NCBI GenBank assembly: GCA_018679295.1
Contig: JAHHLP010000260.1
Span: 1 to 7,016 of the forward strand
Direction of reading: 5' to 3'
Source of the DNA: Rhodothermia bacterium
GTDB taxonomy: Bacteria; Bacteroidota; Rhodothermia; Rhodothermales; JABDKH01
Length of the DNA: 7,016 nt
Shown here: one piece after another, positions 4,224 through 7,016 of the stretch
Position numbering within the stretch: position 1 is the first letter of the stretch
Layout: every line of letters starts with the position of its first letter
The notes under the pieces: generated by a model
The model's database searches: none
The model's input: the letters and a program-made list of their open reading frames with translations, nothing else
Told to the model about the DNA's origin: nothing
Program-made: the position numbers and the translations under genes

Positions 4224-6248
4224 ATGTACGATAAGATCTTCGTTCCCGTCGACAACTCGGAGCACTCGATCGCCTCGATCGACGTCGCCATTCAGCTGGC
4301 CAAAGAGTTTGGCGGTGAGTTGGTGGCCAGCCATGCTTACGCGGCCCGGATGCACGACTATCGTTTCAAGCAGATGGAGTTCACGCTGCCCGAGGAGTAT
4401 CTCGTCGAGAGCGAGATGGAAAAGCAGCGCAAGATTCACGACTCGCTGATTACGATGGGCCTTGAGCTGATCTCCGACTCGTATCTCGTAGTAGCGCAGG
4501 AGAGGGCGAAGGAAGCCGGCGTCCCGTTTACCCCCAAGATGTATGACGGCAAGAACTTCAAGGTCATCGCCGACGACATCAACTCCAGCGGCTACGATCT
4601 GGTTGTGATGGGCGCGCTCGGTCTCGGCGCCGTACGCGACAGCATGATCGGAAGCGTGACCGAACGGGTGGCGCGCCGCATCAAGACCGACATGCTGGTG
4701 ATGAAGAACACCGCGCCGGTCGAGGATCAATTTGCGCTACCGGCTCACGATGCGGGCGGTAACGGAGAGGTGCGTCACGAGTCGAGCGGCGGTATCGTGG
4801 TAGGCGTCGACGGAAGTCCGGAGTCGTTTGCCGGTCTCAAGACGGCGATTGCGCTCGGTAAGGCCTTCGGTAAGGAGGTCGAGGCGATTTCCGTGTACGA
4901 CCCATACCTGCACTACGCGATGTTCAACAGCATCGTGCATGTGCTTACCGAGAAGGCCTCCAAGGTATTCAAGTTCAAGGAGCAGGAGCAGCTGCACGAG
5001 GAAGTGATCGATACGGGGTTGGCGAAGATCTACCAGTCGCACCTGGAAGTGGCGCGGCGGATTGCCGACGAGGAGGACTACGATCTTAAGATTACGCTGC
5101 TCGACGGGAAGGCTTTCGAGAAGATCATCCAATACGTGCGGCGGGAAAAGCCCTGGCTGTTGGTAATGGGCCGTATCGGTGTGCACAGCGACGAGGAGAT
5201 GGACATCGGCAGCAACACGGAGAACCTGCTGCGGCTGGTTCCATGCAACGTGCTGCTTTCCAGCCAACGATACACGCCCCCGTTGGACGTCCAGGCCGAG
5301 GAGTCGATGCTATGGACCGAAGAGGCGACCCGGATTCTGAACACCGCTCCCGACTTCGCGCGGGGCATTGCCAAGACTACCGTACACCGGTGGGCGATGG
5401 AGCGCGGGCACTCCGTTATTACGTTGGGCGTCATCGAGCAGGCGATGGCGACCATCCTCCCGCGATCGGCCATGATCGCGATGGGCATCGTGGCGGAAGA
5501 CGTCGCGAAGAAGGAAATAGAGGCGAAGGATTCGGCCACCTACATCTGTTCGAACTGCGGCTATGTAGCGCGAGGATTTGAGCCGGCCGTCTGCGCCGTG
5601 TGCAGCGCGCCGCCCGCGTCCTTCAGCAAACTCGACAAGAAGGCGATTGAGGGGCTGGCTCCGCTCGAAGGCGCGATTCAGGAAGAGCGGACCTTCGACA
5701 ACGTAAAGTTGAAGTGGACCGAGGAGGCGCGAAAGATCGTCGCGGCGGTGCCGGACGGCTATCAGCGGCGCCGGGCTAAGGCCCAGATTGAGAAGACGGC
5801 CCGCGTCAAGCGGCTGGATACGATCACGAAAGACATGGTGACGGCGGTTGTGGGAGATACCTTGGCAGATACCCAGAATCTCGAGGAACGAGGGAAGCTG
5901 AACCAGACGGCGGTCGACTCGGGCGAACAGGAGGTGCCGAAGGATCGCCTGGTGCGCGACGGCGATTTCTCCTGGACGCCGGACGCCGTTGCCCGCATTA
6001 ACAAGGTGCCCGAGGGCTTCATGCGGAAGGCAACTAAAGGCCGGGTGGAGAAGGTCGCGAAAGGGCGCGGCGTCGATGTGATCACGCTCGAAATTTGTGA
6101 GGACGGCATCGCCGAAGGCAGGAAGGTGATGGAAGAGGTAATTCGCAAGCAGAATGCGGAGAAGGAGAAAGGCGAGGGTGGGGAGGGTAAGGCCGGGGCC
6201 GAAGCTTCCTCGAACACTTCGTCATCAACCGAGAATACAGACGACTAA
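4224..6248 (+). CDS. Multidomain tandem-UspA, rubredoxin-type and triple PCP_red-like fusion protein
   Basis: This 674-residue protein has at least six modules. Universal stress domain 1 (about 1-156) carries the ATP-binding motif G130-x2-G133-x9-G143-S144. UspA domain 2 (about 190-350) starts IVVGVDGS and repeats the motif as G316-x2-G319-x9-G329-S330. A PCP_red-like domain (about 363-410) is followed by a rubredoxin/rubrerythrin-type knuckle C442-x2-C445-x11-C457-x2-C460 with GY and a trailing P-x3-F. Two further PCP_red-like domains lie at about 497-545 and 582-632. The C-terminal tail (about 640-674) is low-complexity, rich in Lys/Glu/Gly then Ser/Thr. Usp proteins are usually 140-300 aa with one or two domains, so this is an extended fusion. 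Both Usp domains look able to bind ATP; the four cysteines could bind iron (redox) or zinc (structure). PCP_red is known from the C-terminus of the B subunit of light-independent protochlorophyllide reductase. The gene follows 14 bases after its neighbour with no clear ribosome binding site. The protein is cytoplasmic; I infer a sensory, redox or cofactor-handling hub. Confidence 0.85.
   Translation: MYDKIFVPVDNSEHSIASIDVAIQLAKEFGGELVASHAYAARMHDYRFKQMEFTLPEEYLVESEMEKQRKIHDSLITMGLELISDSYLVVAQERAKEAGVPFTPKMYDGKNFKVIADDINSSGYDLVVMGALGLGAVRDSMIGSVTERVARRIKTDMLVMKNTAPVEDQFALPAHDAGGNGEVRHESSGGIVVGVDGSPESFAGLKTAIALGKAFGKEVEAISVYDPYLHYAMFNSIVHVLTEKASKVFKFKEQEQLHEEVIDTGLAKIYQSHLEVARRIADEEDYDLKITLLDGKAFEKIIQYVRREKPWLLVMGRIGVHSDEEMDIGSNTENLLRLVPCNVLLSSQRYTPPLDVQAEESMLWTEEATRILNTAPDFARGIAKTTVHRWAMERGHSVITLGVIEQAMATILPRSAMIAMGIVAEDVAKKEIEAKDSATYICSNCGYVARGFEPAVCAVCSAPPASFSKLDKKAIEGLAPLEGAIQEERTFDNVKLKWTEEARKIVAAVPDGYQRRRAKAQIEKTARVKRLDTITKDMVTAVVGDTLADTQNLEERGKLNQTAVDSGEQEVPKDRLVRDGDFSWTPDAVARINKVPEGFMRKATKGRVEKVAKGRGVDVITLEICEDGIAEGRKVMEEVIRKQNAEKEKGEGGEGKAGAEASSNTSSSTENTDD
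5307..5454 (+). other. PCP_red-like domain 1 of the Usp fusion
   Basis: Encodes about residues 362-410. Landmarks are W364, A368, P376, R380 and T400 (W-T-E-E-A ... A-P-D-F-A-R ... V-I-T). The spacing from Trp to Pro is 12 residues and from Pro to Thr 24, one shorter than in the other three copies of the window. Confidence 0.75.
5538..5628 (+). other. Rubredoxin/rubrerythrin-type metal-binding knuckle
   Basis: Encodes YICSNCGYVARGFEPAVCAV and then CSAPPASF, giving C442-x2-C445-x11-C457-x2-C460. The CGY after the second cysteine, the G-x2-P before the third and the C-x2-C-x2-P-x3-F ending match the short rubredoxin-like domain at the end of rubrerythrins. Iron binding is likely from the family; zinc cannot be excluded. 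Confidence 0.8.
5709..5860 (+). other. PCP_red-like domain 2 of the Usp fusion
   Basis: Encodes about residues 496-545. Landmarks are W498, A502, P510, R515 and T535 (W-T-E-E-A ... V-P-D-G-Y ... I-E-K-T-A ... T-I-T). Trp to Pro is 12 residues and Pro to Thr 25. Confidence 0.75.
5967..6120 (+). other. PCP_red-like domain 3 of the Usp fusion
   Basis: Encodes about residues 582-632. Landmarks are W584, A588, P596, R601 and T621 (W-T-P-D-A ... V-P-E-G-F-M-R ... V-E-K-V-A ... V-I-T). Trp to Pro is 12 residues and Pro to Thr 25, identical to domain 2. Confidence 0.75.
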
Positions 6249-6287
6249 ATCTAAATCGCGCTTTCGCGCCCGAGGATCGACCGCGAC

Positions 6288-7016
6288 TTGAAATCCTACC
6301 ACGACATCGTCGGTGACGGCGGCTCCAATGTGGCCGGTCAGGTTGAGGAGCAGCAGCGTCGTCTCGAGCTCCGCCTCGCACCCATCAGTCACGTTGTTGC
6401 AATCATGAGCGGCAAGGGTGGTGTGGGCAAGAGCTCGCTTGCAGTTAACATTGCCAGCGCGTTGGCAATCAACGGACGTCGTGTAGGACTTCTCGACGCT
6501 GATATCAACGGCGCATCGATCGTCAAGATGGCCGGGGTGCGGCGTGAGCCTGATTCCGACGTTGGCGGGGTGAGGCCCCCCGTGTCGGGCGCCGGCGTCA
6601 AAGTGATGTCGATCGATCTGTTCACTCCCGAGAATGAGCCCGTCAAGTGGGACGCGCCGACGCAGAAGGACGCGTTTACGTGGCGAGGTATGATGGAGCA
6701 GGCGGCGCTGCGGGAGATGGTCACCGACACCGAGTGGGGTGATCTCGATTACCTGCTGGTCGACTTGCCTCCCGGCACGGATCGGCTGCCGAACCTCGCA
6801 GACCTGCTGCCCCGGCTTTCCGCCGCGGTCGTGGTCACGGTTCCGTCGACCATCTCGCACTACGTCGTCGGCAAGTCGATTCAGATGGCGCGTGAAATCA
6901 TGAATCTGGGTGCGATTGGTCTTGTCGAGAACATGTCCGGGTTTGTCTGTCCGGAATGCAACAAGAACCACGATCTCTTTCACGGCGAGGACGCGCAGGT
7001 GCTCGCGGGTCGATAC
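6288..7016 (+). CDS. mrp: Mrp/ApbC/NBP35-type P-loop ATPase (Fe-S cluster carrier), 3' partial
   Basis: 243 residues are visible before the window ends; the frame is still open. The deviant Walker A motif SGKGGVGKS is at 41-49, the DAD-N switch/A' motif at 70-74, and LLVDLPPGTD corresponds to the Mrp-type Walker B. A C221-x2-C224 pair in GFVCPEC matches the motif through which Mrp/NBP35 dimers bridge a [4Fe-4S] cluster. The family stores and transfers Fe-S clusters to target enzymes in the cytoplasm. There is no ATG before the P-loop. The TTG at 6288 is chosen because the reading frame from it gives a plausible start (KSYHDIVGDGGSNVAGQ) and a weak GAGG lies 12 bases upstream; an ATG at 6405 would begin within the P-loop block and is unlikely. 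No N-terminal DUF59 domain is present, unlike many bacterial Mrp proteins. The cluster has many Fe-S clients: the radical SAM enzyme, the ferredoxin and presumably molybdoenzyme subunits. Confidence 0.9.
   Translation, partial: MKSYHDIVGDGGSNVAGQVEEQQRRLELRLAPISHVVAIMSGKGGVGKSSLAVNIASALAINGRRVGLLDADINGASIVKMAGVRREPDSDVGGVRPPVSGAGVKVMSIDLFTPENEPVKWDAPTQKDAFTWRGMMEQAALREMVTDTEWGDLDYLLVDLPPGTDRLPNLADLLPRLSAAVVVTVPSTISHYVVGKSIQMAREIMNLGAIGLVENMSGFVCPECNKNHDLFHGEDAQVLAGRY

Noticed and set aside
3077..4291. A 404-codon open frame on the minus strand
   Set aside because: It runs antisense to the ferredoxin, nucleotidyltransferase-like and helical genes. The plus-strand frames there show recognisable motifs and coupled starts, while the minus-strand translation is rich in Arg, His and Cys with no family signature. 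Long antisense frames are common in GC-rich coding DNA.
6257..6268. Short hairpin CGCG-CTTT-CGCG between the Usp fusion and mrp
   Set aside because: The stem is only four base pairs and no T-tract follows, so it does not qualify as a terminator.
6225..6983. A 252-codon open frame on the minus strand
   Set aside because: It is antisense to the Mrp gene, whose P-loop and CxxC motifs make the plus strand clearly the coding one.

Overview
The window is a compact, entirely plus-strand gene run of GC-rich bacterial DNA. Seven genes lie head to tail, with gaps of 50 bases or fewer and two stop/start overlaps, so it reads as one operon or a tightly packed supraoperonic cluster. Both ends are cut: the first gene enters from the left and the last runs off the right. 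I see no RNA genes, insertion sequences, CRISPR arrays or clear terminators. The inner-membrane anchor of gene 1, with its main domain predicted outside the cytoplasm, fits a Gram-negative-type respiratory bacterium. I cannot name the taxon.

Layout: (1) 1-807, the C-terminal part of an ethylbenzene-dehydrogenase-type heme-b subunit, the gamma/cytochrome subunit of type II DMSO-reductase-family molybdoenzymes, with a C-terminal membrane anchor. (2) 836-2095, a radical SAM/SPASM protein resembling the heme-modifying enzymes NirJ and AhbC/AhbD, ending in a PCP_red-like helical domain. (3) 2146-2952, a 268-aa protein that looks like a divergent split-barrel flavin-binding (PNPOx-like) protein. 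(4) 2958-3143, a 61-aa two-cluster ferredoxin with an unusual second cysteine motif. (5) 3143-3781, a 212-aa protein resembling nucleotidyltransferase-fold proteins but lacking the usual catalytic acids. (6) 3781-4209, a 142-aa helical protein of unknown function. (7) 4224-6248, a 674-aa multidomain protein with two UspA domains, a PCP_red-like domain, a rubredoxin-type zinc/iron knuckle and two more PCP_red-like domains. (8) 6288-7016, an Mrp/ApbC/NBP35 P-loop ATPase for Fe-S cluster handling, truncated by the window end. Counting both partial genes there are eight coding regions.

Taken together, the cluster combines a periplasmic molybdoenzyme heme subunit with a tetrapyrrole-type radical SAM enzyme, small redox proteins and an Fe-S carrier. 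My reading (inference) is that the window holds the accessory, maturation and electron-transfer part of a respiratory molybdoenzyme locus, with the catalytic alpha/beta subunits upstream and outside the window. The most distinctive signal is that four copies of one PCP_red-like domain occur in two different proteins of the cluster, one on the radical SAM enzyme and three on the Usp-rubredoxin fusion. This suggests a shared ligand or partner, plausibly a tetrapyrrole or a common docking site.
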